Origin: Acorus gramineus
Lineage: Eukaryota > Streptophyta > Magnoliopsida > Acorales > Acoraceae
Reading direction: 5' to 3'
DNA length: 64,000 bases
Assembly (NCBI GenBank): GCA_030737835.1
Contig: JAUJYN010000025.1
Coordinates: 2,294,001-2,358,000 of the forward strand
Of this stretch, positions 43,070-54,684 are shown in pieces (position 1 is the first letter of the stretch; every line of letters starts with the position of its first letter). A program made the translations under genes and the position numbers. The notes under the pieces are model-generated. The model saw only the letters and a program-made list of their open reading frames with translations. It was not told the DNA's origin and did not search any database.

Positions 43070-45884
43070 GGTAGCCCTCTCCCGAGTAACCTCTACCTGG
43101 TATACTCCCATGATCAGTACATCTGCCGAACGCATCGGTAGTACCTACAGGTGAGAGCCCTCTATCAGGACAGCTTTAACATCATGTAGCTTCAAAGCGG
43201 ATCCGAAGAAGGGGAGTATGATTCCACACTCGCAATATCATCCGGTAGCCCTCTGTCACGTAGCCTCTACCTATCGGCCTTCCACGATCGGTGCATTAGC
43301 CAAATGCGTAACGCGATACGCATCAGTAGCACCTACAATGGTGGCACCCAAACAGGACAGCTTCGACGTTGGGGTGTTCGACACACGACGATGTCGGGAG
43401 GAAGCACCTCACGTTCGCAAAGCGAAGCCTTTGGAAAAGTCAACTATGCTCGATAATCACATATCGATGATATCGAATACTCTTGTACTCCCACACGGGT
43501 GCGTCGCTCGGACGCGAGGGGCTACCTCTGCTCTCATGTAGAAATAAGCGCAAGGCATATGACTCAACAGGTGGTTACAATACGCGCCGAGGGTAGGCCT
43601 AACTTAATACCATAGCCACCGGTTTAACAAAACCGATACAACAAATGAATTCTCCTGAATTCCATTCAAGTGCATCACACGGATGCAGGGGCAATTACAT
43701 CGCTCGCGCACTAACTAATGAGGTACATCCCGACAGCTGGTCGTACCCACGCATATTTTCGGATAGCCCTAATTAGTTTTAACATGAGCATATATTTTAC
43801 AGGAGAATTATATCTTAGTTATGTGCATGAATCTTATGCACAATCACATATCAATTTATCATAGGGATACTCCCTAACATGGATAGAAAGCATAAACAAT
43901 ACACATATACAACATACATATCATGCATGGCTAAATAATATGCATACAAGTGTGCAAACATATAAGCATACCTCATACAACCATATAAGCATACAAGGTA
44001 TACTTTAAAATGCGTTGGATATCACCAACTTAAACGGGAAGGGTCAAGCGCGATCTCACGCACTAACGGGTGCATGCCAATATATTCCCAAACGAACCTG
44101 AGTTGAGTAGGAAATCGCATCTACTTACTCAGTTCACGCAAAGAGGGAGGGTGAGAGAGAGGGAAAGTCTCATCCTCTTCGGAAGCTGGTCATAGCTTTG
44201 CCCCAACGAGATGGGTGCAACAACCATACCACGTCCTCCAGTCTTATGACCAGGGAATATTAAGTATGCACCCGGTTATTAACCCAAGTTTAATCATGCT
44301 AGATATTACTAACATAGGGAGGTAGTACTATAAATAGGGACTACCTAAGGCATGCATATTCTATACATTCATGTAAACACATATCACACATGCCCATACA
44401 TGAAGGGCACATGCGAACATAATAATTCACACATGAATGTGATACGTTAGCAAGTATTTGGTAGAATAGGGGGTTCTACACAACATACGAGCTATACTAA
44501 CCTAGCATGCAAATACTTAGCATATTATGGGTTAGACATGACCATACTACTTATCTAAATACAACGGATGCGCGACGCACGACTACGTGCATCCAACGCT
44601 TCCCGAAGGGTTGGATCAAACCACTCACCGATACCCGGATCACCGCGCGTCCGGTCTACGAGATCTGCAAAACACAACCAATGATCCACAATTAAAATAT
44701 GGAACCTCCTGACACTCATATAAGCCTACTTCATGAAGTCCCTAACTCCTGATATTTTCCACAACATGCATCCCACTTCTTGAAACACAATCGAGCAAAA
44801 CTGCTAAACCTGCTGCAACCAGCCCTACTAATTGATCTCCACAGCACCAAATACACATCCACAAATTATGAAATAAATCATACACATTCTCTAACATGCT
44901 GGGATCATAATCCATGAAGACATTATAACCTAATTTTGCCTCTACATGCCCGAAATAAATCACTTCCAGAAGCAGGTCAATTCCTACGTGAATCTGGACA
45001 GGCCATGCAAAACAGGTTCTAACTTACAACATAGATATCATAATGACCCCAAATTTCATATATAACATCTAGACACATAGATGATCAAATCATATGAAGA
45101 CATAATCCTAAAAATATGCCTCTAAATACTAGATTCACTGAGATCTTTAGGAGACAGAGATCTGTCTTACCAAAACAGGGGGAGGGAAATGGGGAGATGC
45201 GGGGTTCTCGACACACCCACGACCACCTCAGCCACCACAACCACTACCACCACCTCATCAGCCACTCCACCAGTCCTTCCTTGGCTGAAAACGGCGGGGG
45301 GGGGGGGGGGGGAAGGCATGAGAGGGAGCTAATGAAAAGAGAAACAACAACAACTACAACAACAACACACACACTCACCCTTTTTCACTCTCTCTACTTG
45401 ATCCACCTCCTTCATGTTCCTTCTTCACCATCTTCTTTTCCAACACAAAGGGAAGCAAAAGAGGGGAAAGGAAGAGAAGTGGTCGGATGGGTTGGGAGGG
45501 AAGAGAGAGAGAGAGGGGTTTTCACTTAAGAGGGGCATTTATCATGAATAAAGGGGTTGGTGGGGTGGGTTGACAAGTCAACCTAACCAAGAAAGAAAAC
45601 AAAACATCAAGACTTGGTCAATACCCCCATTTAGACGTGCACATGAAATCCCACCTCCCAAACCAGTAACGACCAAACCCGGATGCGATTCAGAACTGCA
45701 TATTTTTTTGAAACGATACCCGAATTAGATGAAATTTTTATGGGTAGTACAAAACGGTACCAAGACCCATAATATGCAGTTAGATTTTCCAATTAGAGTA
45801 CTCCAACTCCTGCAGTAAAAGCCAAAATTTTAGCGACTTCGATCGAAAAAAAATTTAAGACTCCAAATGACACAGGCATAAACA
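43070..45884 (-). mobile_element. C6: minus-strand C unit lacking its left part
   Basis: Runs from GGTAGCCCTCTCCCGAGTAA to its 5' terminus (complement of TGTTTATGCCTGTGTCATTT) at 45884. It holds the family blocks in inverse order, with a splice-like block at about 44636-44671 and 17 G at 45296-45312. Most simply C5 inserted into C6, then one deletion removed A3 DNA, the left of C6 and the left of C5. Confidence 0.8.
45296..45312 (+). repeat. Poly-G run (17 G) in C6
   Basis: Follows TTGGCTGAAAACGGC and precedes GGAAGGCATGAGAGGGAG; the C1 counterpart is 7489-7503 in similar surroundings. Confidence 0.9.
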
Positions 45885-46302
45885 CTAGTACCCCACTTAA
45901 GGCAGCCAAGCCCTCTAGAAGTCAGATACCTGACCATATCATTAACCAAATAAAAGGACATAGTGGGACCCTTTTTGGCCTACAAAAGTTTGAGTCTATA
46001 ACAGTTATAGAAGAACCAGACCTAGATAATATAGAAAACCTGGATGACGGTTTGGGAGTCTTCAAAATCTGCAATGAAGACAGCAAAGAAGAAGAAGACA
46101 TCTCCAAGGAATTTGAGCGGAGCCTCCAAAGGTTTGATGAGAGGACGGAAGCAGCAGACCAGAAAGTGGAAGAACTAAACCTAGGAACTGAAGCCAACCC
46201 CAAGATCATTCTAATAATGCGGAGCTAAAACCCGATGAAAAGGAAAGTCTAGTCAAAATACTACGTGAGTATATTGATGTCTTCGCCTGATCTTACAAAG
46301 AC
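45885..46302 (+). pseudogene. A3 linker between protease and RT
   Basis: An acidic stretch readable as QIPDHIINQIKGHSGTLFGL and ending KVEELNLGTEANPKII, then a shifted part matching the usual lead-in to RT (LREYIDVFA, TGA, SYKDMPGFD). It has no catalytic motif. Frameshift near 46210 and TGA at about 46288 break it. Confidence 0.65.
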
Positions 46303-46970
46303 ATGCCCGGGTTCGATACCTCTTTGGTCGAGCACCGATTAATCCTAGAGCCTAACACAAAACCAGTGAAACAAAAACTGAGGCGCCTTCATCCGGAGGT
46401 GGCTTTGAAAATTAAAGATGAGGTGGACAAACTCCACCAGGCTAAATTTATCCGGGTAGTCTTATACCCGAAATGGGTGGCTAATATTGTTCCGGTATCC
46501 AAAAAAGACGGCAAGATCCGGGTATGCATTGACTTCAGGGACCTCAATCGAGCGTGCCCGAAGGATGATTTCCCACTTCCACATATTGATCTCCTTGTCG
46601 ATAACACGGCAGGATATGAAATGCTCTCTTTTATGGATGTCTTTCCAAGATACAACCAGATTCGGTTGGCAGAAGATGACCAGGAAAAAACTTCCTTCAC
46701 CACACCCTGGGGGACCTACTGCTATGTTGTAATGCCCTTCAGACTTAAAAATGCTGGTGCAACGTATCAAAGAGCAATGACTTCAATATTTCATGATATG
46801 ATGCACAAACTAGTAGAGGTGTACGTAGATGACATCCTAGTTAAATCCAGGACTCGAATAGGACATGCGGATATACTCAAGCAAGTACTACAAAGATGCA
46901 GGGAATTCTCACTTAAGATGAACCAAAAAAATGTCGCTTCGGTGTCTCTTCCGGGAAACTCTTAGGGTTC
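46303..46970 (+). pseudogene. A3 reverse transcriptase
   Basis: RT of Ty3/gypsy type. Motifs: LRRLHPEVALKIKDEVDKL, VANIVPVSKKDGKIRVCIDF, RDLNRACPKDDFPLPHID, YNQIRLAEDDQEKTSFTT, CYVVMPFRLKNAGATYQRAM, and the catalytic YVDD at 46822-46833 (VEVYVDDILVKS). The frame ends at TAG 46963-46965 because of a shift in an A-run near 46925; the thumb continues in another frame (LGFMVSRRG). It would copy the element RNA into cDNA. Confidence 0.92.
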
Positions 46971-47531
46971 ATGGTAAGCAGAAGGGGGATTGAAGTTGAT
47001 CCAACTAAAGCAAGGGCCATTGCCCAAATGCCCCCACCCAAGAACTTAAAAGAATTAAGAGGACTCATCGGTCGGCTGCAATTCATTAGGAGATTTATCT
47101 CACAACATGCCGAACGATGCCGCCCCTTTTATAAACTACTAAAAGGAGGAGTCAAATTTAACTGGGACGGCGAATGCCAAAAGGCCTTCGATAGCTTAAA
47201 AAAATACCTCCTTAATCCCCCAGTCCTCTCATCCCCGGTACCCAGACGACCCCTACTTCTTTATGTAGCAGCAACCGAGGAGGCCATTGGTGCTGTGCTT
47301 GCACAACACGATGACACGGGAAGGAAAGAAAAGGCTGTTTACTATCTAAGTAAGACATTAATTGAATATGAGCAAACCTACCCTCCCATAGAAAAGACTT
47401 GCTTAGCTTTAGTATGGGCTTCCCAGAAGCTACGCCATTATTTTCTCGCCCACAAAGTCAAGTACTTTGCCAAAATAGACCCGGTAAGGTTCCTATTCGA
47501 GAAAGCTGTATTAACTGGTCGCTTGGCCTGA
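46971..47531 (+). pseudogene. A3 RT connection and first (gypsy-type) RNase H
   Basis: Contains MVSRRGIEVDPTKARAIAQM, LRGLIGRLQFIRRFISQHAE, then RNase H text LLLYVAATEEAIGAVLAQHD, AVYYLSKTLIEYEQTYPPIE and LALVWASQKLRHYFLAHKVK. The usual first Asp of this RNase H is not evident (LYVAAT), as is common in Tat, where the second RNase H is thought to take over. It ends at TGA 47529-47531. Confidence 0.88.
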
Positions 47532-48374
47532 TGGCAAGTCCAGTTAAATGAGTTTGACATCACTTATGCCACTCAGAAGTCCGTTAAAGGTCAAGCCATT
47601 GCTGACCATCTCGCTCAGCTCCCTCTCCCTGATTACGAACCAGTAAAGACCGACTTCCCAGACAAAGAAATATTTGCGCTCATTGAAGAAAAAGATAGGA
47701 CAACATGGACACTTTACTTCGATGGAGCAATTAATCAACAAGGAAGAGGGATAGGAATAGCATTAATCTCCCCCGAAGGCGTCATTATCCCGCGGGCGTT
47801 TCAGCTCACATTTAACGCCACCAACAATATTGCAGAATATGAAGCTCTGATAGCAGGTTTGAAGACAGCTCTAGCCCTGGGGGTCAAAAATCTAGACATT
47901 ATTGGAGACTCACTTTTAGTAATTTGCTAGACCTTGAAAAAATGTCAAATTAGGGACCCAAAATTAAAACCATATAGGGAGCTAACTATAATCCTATTAA
48001 AACAGTTCTGTAAGGTCACCCACATCTTTATACCTAGAACAGGCAATATCCTTGCAGACTCTTTAGCCTCATTAGCTTCATCACTTGCCTTCCCCATATT
48101 CAAGAAGTCTGAAACAGTCGCTATCCAAAGGCTAGAAGCTTCTACCACCGAACTTCGAGATTGTGAAACTCAAAGCCTCCTAAATCAACAAAACCAAACA
48201 GAAGGAATCACTAGTACCACAGAGATCCTAGCCCTTGATCTAGAAGATATGGATGATGGAAATCCATGGTACTTTGATATCAAAAACTACCTCGAAGACG
48301 GTTCATTTCTAGAATACGCTACAGACGGCGATCAGAAGATGGTTAAGAGGATAGCAATCAAATACTGCCTCTGA
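47532..48374 (+). pseudogene. A3 second (archaeal-type) RNase H
   Basis: Follows a short bridge (VQLNEFDITYATQKSVKGQA). Key pieces: TWTLYFDGAINQQGRGIGIA, with catalytic-type Asp, FNATNNIAEYEALIAGLKTA and GNILADSLASLASSLAFP. TAG at 47928-47930 interrupts it after LLVIC. This extra domain is the mark of the Tat lineage (Ogre, Retand, Grande). A tail of linker (DMDDGNPWYFDIKNYLEDGS) leads to integrase. Confidence 0.9.
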
Positions 48375-49529
48375 GGGGGAATACTCTTTCGAGCATCCTT
48401 TAATGGGGAGTTACTCAGATGCCTAGACGATGAGGAAGCATACACCATTGTGGAAGAAGCTCACTCAGGAGTCTACAGAGGTCATGTCAATGCTCAAATG
48501 CTAGCCAAAAAGGTACTAAGAATGGGCTATTACTGGCCCACACTCGAAGGGGATTGCAACAAATATGTTCGACGCTGTGTCCAATGTCAGACTCATGCCA
48601 ACAAAATACATCCACCAGCATCTTCCTTACATCCCATGACTTCACCATGGCCATTTTCTATGTGGGCATTAGATGTAATAGGGCCATTCCGAGATACAGT
48701 AGAAAATACCACCCAAAAAGCTTTCATCCTGACTGCCACAGAATATTTTACCAAATGGGCCGAAGCTGAGTCCTATGTACTAATCAAAAGCTCCACCCTG
48801 GCCCGTTTCGTTCGTACCCATATCCTTGCACGGTTCGGCACCCCCAGAATGATCATAACTGATAATGGCCCCCAATTCATTTCCCAAGAATTCTGGGATC
48901 TGTGCGATAAACACCACATAGAGCTTCATCACTCCACACCATATTACCCTCAGGGAAATGGGTAAGTGGAGGCCACCAACAAAACCTTGCTCAGAATCAT
49001 AAAAAAGACAGTAGAAACCCACAAGGCTACTGACTGGCCAGACAAGTTAGTTGACGCCCTTTGGGCTTACCGAACCTCTATCCGAACACCCACCAGCTAG
49101 ACCCCATATTCACTCACATTCGGGGTAGAAGCAATAGTACCTTACGAAATTCTTATCCCATCCTTAAGGATAGTATTAGAAGAAGACCTACAGATCGAAG
49201 AAAGAAGAGAGGCGCTCCTGTTACGCCTCGAACTATTGGACGAAAAGAAGTTAAGAGCCGCGGACCATGCCCAGGCCTACCAGAGGAGGGTGGCAAGGGC
49301 ATTCGAAAAGAAGGTAATAGAGAGAAAATTTAAAATTGGGGAGCTTGTACTCAAGCAAATCATGCCATCAAGGCAGCCCCACCCCAGAGGCAAGCTGCAA
49401 CCCACATGGGAGGGACCCTATGTGATCACCCATGCCTATTCCGGGAATGCCTACCGCTTGGTGGACGCCGAAGGAGTCGAAGTCTCAGGTTCGTGGAATG
49501 CACTTTATCTAAAGAAATTCCATGCATAG
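48375..49529 (+). pseudogene. A3 integrase
   Basis: N-terminal zinc domain: EEAHSGVYRGHVNAQML, RMGYYWPTLEGDCNKYVRRC, VQCQTH. Core: MWALDVIGPF (Asp codon 48672-48674), IITDNGPQFISQEF (Asp codon 48861-48863), and VEATNK with Glu at 48969-48971. A TAA at 48963-48965 lies just before the Glu; a TAG falls near 49099. C-terminal domain 49236-49529 ends GSWNALYLKKFHA. No chromodomain is seen, as expected for Tat. Confidence 0.92.
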
Positions 49530-51275
49530 AAACTCTCAATACTTGAGAAATATTATTCTTCCTTCCTGTGATTTCCAGTGTCTAAACCTGATGATAGAAT
49601 TGCAAGACTCTCAAAGATAGCTTGTATTTTATTTGAACTCATATATTCACCACTCATGCCACCTTCATCACACCAGTATGACTTAGGAACTGGTTTATCT
49701 GATAAAAGGAGAAATTGCCTACCCTGTAGACTGGGACAAATTTTTAAACCCAAAGCATCTCCCCTTATTTTCGCCCCCACTTGTATCAACCCAAAGACAA
49801 AATGAGGAATTACCTGGACCTGGCATATGTCCCAAAACTGGCTCTGGCACTGTATAAACACTTCTAGAGGGGAAGCAGAAAAGAACAGGGGTGAAAAACA
49901 GAAAACCCCCCCCCCCCCTCAAAACAAAAAAAACAAAAGGCAATGAGAGGCCAAAGATCAAAACAACACCCAAGCAACAGGTTAAACTCTCTACTTTAGC
50001 AGGCATGAACGCCTTTACGCATAGTATATGCTGAACAAAAGGCTATACTAGTACACATCCAAGCAAACAGATTGTACTCTCCACTCGAAATATGGGTACA
50101 CGCCCGGCGGGCTGTACTCTCCACCCAAATAAAGAAGTGGTAAAAAGAAGAAAGCCAGAGGGACCTAGGAAGTAAGGACATATGCCAGACTGGGACAATT
50201 CTAAAATGTTGCCCCAAAGGAAGATATTACTCTTACCCCATTCACCCCCCACCCTTTTTATTTCTTGCTGTGGAGTTGGAATTAAACCATGTCTACTTGG
50301 AAAGGCAAGATCTCAACCAAAGATAGACCTTTCCTATGTTTACAACAGCACACACTCACATGAGTTCACTTAAAATACTTGCCTATCTAAAGGAAGCTTG
50401 CTTGACTTAAATCTTGGTGCATTCATGGATTTCCCAGCATGTTTAGAATAATGTGATCAAGCATTTGAGAACCATGAACTTGAGGAATTGACACCTGAAG
50501 CCAATACATTTCAAATACAATCCTGGTTTGGACATGAGTGACCACAAGGACCCTTCCTCAGGGACTTGATGGTATCTTTTACTTTGGGAAATTGAAAACA
50601 TTGCCCTCCCACATAAAAGATCCTTTGAAGAACTAAAATACTCCCCTATGTCTTTTACACTTATGCATAAGGTTGTATTTTCCTTTTCCAAACATTTAGG
50701 CATTCAATTTCCTTAAAATATCACAATTGACTCCCCATACCAAAGGAAAATTGCCCCTATTACAATCATTTCATGCCCATCCACACACACTTGAGAAGAA
50801 ATTGCCCCACTCTCGCCCACTTGAGGTTCCTTTTCATTCTCACACTTGGAATCACTCGGACTCCCTCCCTTTTTTATGATTAGCACGGTTTCTCGCACTC
50901 TTTTCCTCGCATTACTTTTTTATTACCTTAGATGGGTTGTAGCCCTTGACAATTCGAAGAAGGACTTGAAAGTCAGTGTAGGGGCACAATCCGGACAGAT
51001 TTAACACTTGGTCCATGTTTTTACATGTTTTGAAGGATGAACAAACACTCACAAGGACTTTTGGCAGCAGCAAACAAATGGCAGAATTAGAAAATTGTCC
51101 CAGGCCAGGGTTGGCTAACCCTGACTAGCCGCCTGCCATCAGACGGCTGAAACCAAGTACCCGTTGCCCTACAAGTATATTCTACCAGTCCTGGGGTGGC
51201 TAAAAACAACTAGCCGCCCCTCACCTGCTGCCCAACCTGCATTGTCAGTCAAGTTTTAAATCAGCTCTTCAAACC
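49530..51275 (+). other. A3 3' noncoding region
   Basis: Aligns in inverse orientation to A1 13359-13429 and 3930-5528. It contains the 13-C tract 49906-49918 and inverted-repeat modules at about 51107-51225 (GGCTAACCCTGACTAGCCGCC; GGCTAAAAACAACTAGCCGC). I see no conserved reading frame. Confidence 0.7.
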
Positions 51276-51276
51276 T

Positions 51277-51801
51277 TTAAATTAGGAATATTTCTTCCCA
51301 AAACCTGCATACACCCTGTCTCAAAACGACCCGAACTCTAGTAGTTCCCAAGCTTCCCCATCTTTTGACGAGCAGCTCTTTGATAGAAGACAAGGATGGT
51401 GACCACCCGCGTGCCTCCGCTAGCACACTCTGTCTCAAAAAGTCTGTCTCCTTGTTTGGATTGAAAGACTCCGACAGGTTCACCGAGAGCAACCCTGGGT
51501 TTGGGCTCATACCCGCCCTCTTTGGACTGGCTGAGGCCCTGTGCCCGGTGCCCCGGCAGAGGCGACAAATGAGTGGGTCGCAACAGTCCCTTCTCATATG
51601 GCCCTGCCCCAAACAACAAAAGCATCTCCCAGTCCATTTGTCTCCCCGGGCAGAGGAGGTTTGATCCCTGTAGGAGTGGGGGGGGGGGGGGGGGGGGGGG
51701 AACCCCACTCTGCCTTGTAGCCTCTGCCCAGATGTCTCCCGCTGCAAACTTCCTCGGTCTGTCTTCCCACTCGTCGGCGCTTGCTCCAGCTCTCTTCCCA
51801 T
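51277..51801 (-). pseudogene. Antisense zinc-knuckle ORF fragment, LINE ORF1-like
   Basis: A 174-codon minus-strand frame, antisense to A3. It holds CFCCLGQGHMRRDC (a full C-X2-C-X4-H-X4-C knuckle) and CRLCRGTGHRASAS (a second knuckle with Ser for the last Cys). Paired knuckles of this type occur in plant LINE ORF1 (DUF4283-like) proteins. A Pro run encoded by 23 G (51678-51700) precedes it. The frame's last codons run into A-family sequence that also lies next to the antisense gene of A1 (about 3905-3950). Whether it is element cargo or a later insertion is not settled. Confidence 0.5.
51678..51700 (+). repeat. Poly-G run (23 G)
   Basis: The longest G run in the window. On the minus strand it would encode a Pro run in the zinc-knuckle frame, and slippage there would shift that frame. 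Confidence 0.95.
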
Positions 51802-52090
51802 TCTAAAGTCCTGCCGCCAGAGTCTTCAAGCAACGCCCATTCTCTTCCCATTAAACGCTTTAGCCTTGATCTTCAAATTTTGATGAAAAATCTCTTCGTC
51901 CCTTTCTTCGCGCAAAGATCTTTTAATGTACGAAGTGTCCTTCGTTCCCTCAATTTCAGTTTTCCATTTCAAAAGGCGAGAAATGGAGGACTTGGATTTG
52001 TAGGAAATATAGCTAGAAGTTCACATTGTACTCCACTACAAGGCTACCAAAACTAATGGTTTTTATCATCCGACTCCCCTCTTATTATGC

Positions 52091-52309
52091 ATAACCCTAT
52101 ATGCATAAAAGAAGAGATCCTCAAATCAATAGCCCCATGTGAGATTGAAAGCCAACTATATGCATAACCCCATATGGATAAAAGAAGAGATCCTCAAATC
52201 AATAGCCCCATGTGAGATTGAAAGCAAACTATATGCATAACCCCATATGCATAAAAGAAGACATCCTCAAATCAATAGCCCCATGTGAGATTGGAAGCCA
52301 ACTATGATA
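52091..52309 (+). repeat. 73-bp tandem repeat, three copies
   Basis: Units start at 52091, 52164 and 52237 with ATAACCC(T/C)ATATG and contain AGAGATCCTCAAATCAATAG. Near-identical, so recent. No open frame spans them. Confidence 0.92.
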
Positions 52310-53232
52310 TAGAAAAAAAAATGAAATAAACCCATAAAATGTATTTTGAGGCAATAAAACTTCAACGGCCTTCTGACTCGGCATCTGCAGCACTATCAGC
52401 ATACCTCGAAGTGAAGATGAATTCGCTGAACCTGCAGAGGATCCAAAGAAACCCATAAAATCAGTTTCGAAACGACAGAAAAATAGTTTGAAGAGAAAGA
52501 GAGGGAGAGAGAGAGAAATCAACAGTCTATGCCATCATGATGAAATTTAAGGAGGAGATGATGAAGGGATATCATGATATGCCATCTATTCGTTGAACGG
52601 TCTATGATTAAAGATAGAAATTTAAGAAGGGAGAATACGAAAGGATACCCGGATATTTAACATCAGACGATGACAAGTATGAATTTTCATTAATATTAGA
52701 GGGTCAAAGCGTCCGAACAAAAGTATTTTTCAGGATTGATAAACAATATAGATATTAATATAAAAATAGATAAGTCATAGGGAATAAATCATGATCTATG
52801 AAAAAAAACAAATTTAAAACAAAAGGAATGAACAAATGTAGTGAATGTATTGTCATGGGATTAAAGAGATTAATAAGATTAAATATGGTGATTTGATTAA
52901 TTTCCTTGTTAAGAGCTTTTTATATAGTAATATAATATAGATAAGAGCCTTTTATATAGTAATATAGATATAGATAAGAGCCTTTTATATAGTAATATAG
53001 ATATAGATAATATAGATATTGTCTTTAAAAATGAGTATCATTTTTAATTTTTCTATATGTATTATAAGTGGGTGAGTGAATCTGATATTAATTAGTTAAG
53101 GATATTAGTAGTGTAGGATTGAAGAGGTGTGAATGAATTTGTCATGGGATTGAATAGATTAAGATTGGTAAAATAGTCAAATGCCCATGTGAATTGATTT
53201 TCATGGGATTGAAGTGATTGGTAGGGGTAAAA
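52310..53232. other. AT-rich intergenic segment
   Basis: No gene seen. It includes repeated TTTTATATAGTAATATAGAT pieces at 52917-53010 and a roughly 90-bp direct repeat containing TTTTCATGGGATTGAA (53105-53225) that continues after C7 at 57950-58075. It is the host DNA of C7. Confidence 0.6.
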
Positions 53233-53676
53233 TGTTATGCCTGTGTCATTTGGAGCCATTTCGGTTAAGCCTTGGTCACATCTGGGTTATTTAGGGCCTT
53301 TTTCTTTTTCGATCGGAGTCGCTAAAATTTTGGCTTTTAGCCACCTGCGGGAGTTGGAGTACTCTGATTGGAAATCTAACTGCATATTATGGGTCCTGGT
53401 ACCGTTTTGTACTACCTATAAAAATTTCATCGAATTTCGGTAACGTTTTGAAAAATATGCAGTTCCGAACCGTATCCGGGTTTTGAGAGTTCCTAGTTGG
53501 TCGAATAGTGTGAGATATTTTGAGGATGTGGTGACCTTTGGTAACCTTACCCCCACCTTGCTTAGTGATGAAGAAACATTTGATTTTTTGGTACGTGAGT
53601 GGGTGAGTCTAACCCTAACCTCACCCCCCCTTATGGTCACCCCTAAACACTATTTGGGCATAAAAATGACATTTTT

Positions 53677-53678
<2 letters not shown>

Positions 53679-53713
<35 letters not shown>
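53679..53713 (+). repeat. CT microsatellite in C7
   Basis: About 17 CT units, then CCCCTCTCTCCC. It lies in the CT-rich leader of the unit. Confidence 0.9.
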
Positions 53714-53716
<3 letters not shown>

Positions 53717-53778
53717 CCTCTCTCCCATTTCGTGAATCTCTCTTTCTCTCCCTCTCTTGATTTCTTTTTCCCCTCTTT

Positions 53779-54684
53779 GGGTCTGTTTGGTTGACAAGTG
53801 GGATTGAGATTCTGTGAATCCTAGGATTCTAAATCCAGGTGGATTGTGATTGACTGATTGTGAATCATGTCAACCTGTTTGGTAAGGAACATGATTAAAA
53901 AACAGGATTGAGATTCTCAATCTCAATCATGTGTTTGGTAATGCATGGATTACAATATAAAAAATATATATTGCTAAAAATTAGTTATGATATCATAGCA
54001 AAATAGTTATGATAGTAATATAATATATATATTTTTTATATATATCATAGCAAATTAGTTATGATAAATTATATGAATCTCATATCATCCAATCAATAGG
54101 TTATGAAAGCTTCCTTATTCATATATTATATAAATAAAGTAAATCAAGAGGATTTATGAACGTGTGCATCACAATTAATGCTTGAATATATATATGTGTA
54201 TGTATGTATATTTTTAAATATATTTATATTCTTTATTTAAATTTATATTATATTATATTATATATATACATATATTTATATTAAATATATTATGTTTTAT
54301 ATATATTATATATATGTATGTATGTATGTATATTTTTTAATATATTTATATTATAAATTTAAATATATTATATTATATTAAATATATATATACATATATT
54401 TATATTAAATATGTTATGTTATATATATATATATATATATATATATTATGTGTTAAGGGAGATGAAGAGCCTGGGTAAAAATGTCTTTTTTCAATCCACT
54501 TAGATTGGGATTGAGGGAATACCACCTCTTGAGGGGGATTCCCAATCCCCCTAATCAAGGATTCCCAATCCCACTCTCTCAATTCCAATCCCCCTTTTAA
54601 AATTTATCCAAACAACTTATTGACCTAGATTGGGATTCTCAATCCCAATCCAAGCGCACCCAATACTCCTATCCAAACAGGCCC
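53779..54684. mobile_element. 906-bp non-autonomous TIR element (MITE-like) inside C7
   Basis: Ends are GGGTCTGTTTGG and CCAAACAGGCCC (11 of 12 inverted), flanked by TTT at 53776-53778 and 54685-54687. The paralogue C6 has CCCTTTGTGTTGG at the empty site, which confirms the insertion and the 3-bp duplication. Sub-terminal GATTGAGATTC and GAATCCC repeats flank an AT-rich core with TATGTATGTATG and long TA runs. A 3-bp duplication and GGG..TGTTTGG ends suggest PIF/Harbinger-like origin; no transposase is present. Confidence 0.8.

Larger units (their letters stand above)
37617..51275 (+). mobile_element. A3: Tat-lineage Ty3/gypsy element without a recognisable 3' LTR
   Basis: In order: 5' LTR (37617-38887), primer site, leader repeats, gag, first protease domain (cut), an inverted pair of C units (41583-45884), RT, RNase H, second RNase H, integrase and a 3' noncoding region that aligns with A1 to about 51275. 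The dual RNase H is diagnostic for Tat. No 3' LTR or A2 gag remainder follows, so its end was lost by deletion. It inserted into A2 gag; ACCAT (37612-37616) is the presumed target copy. Confidence 0.85.

Noticed and set aside
52911-53010. Helitron 3' end suggested by repeated TATATAGTA text
   Set aside because: No CTRR terminus with a preceding stable hairpin or 5' TC end could be shown.
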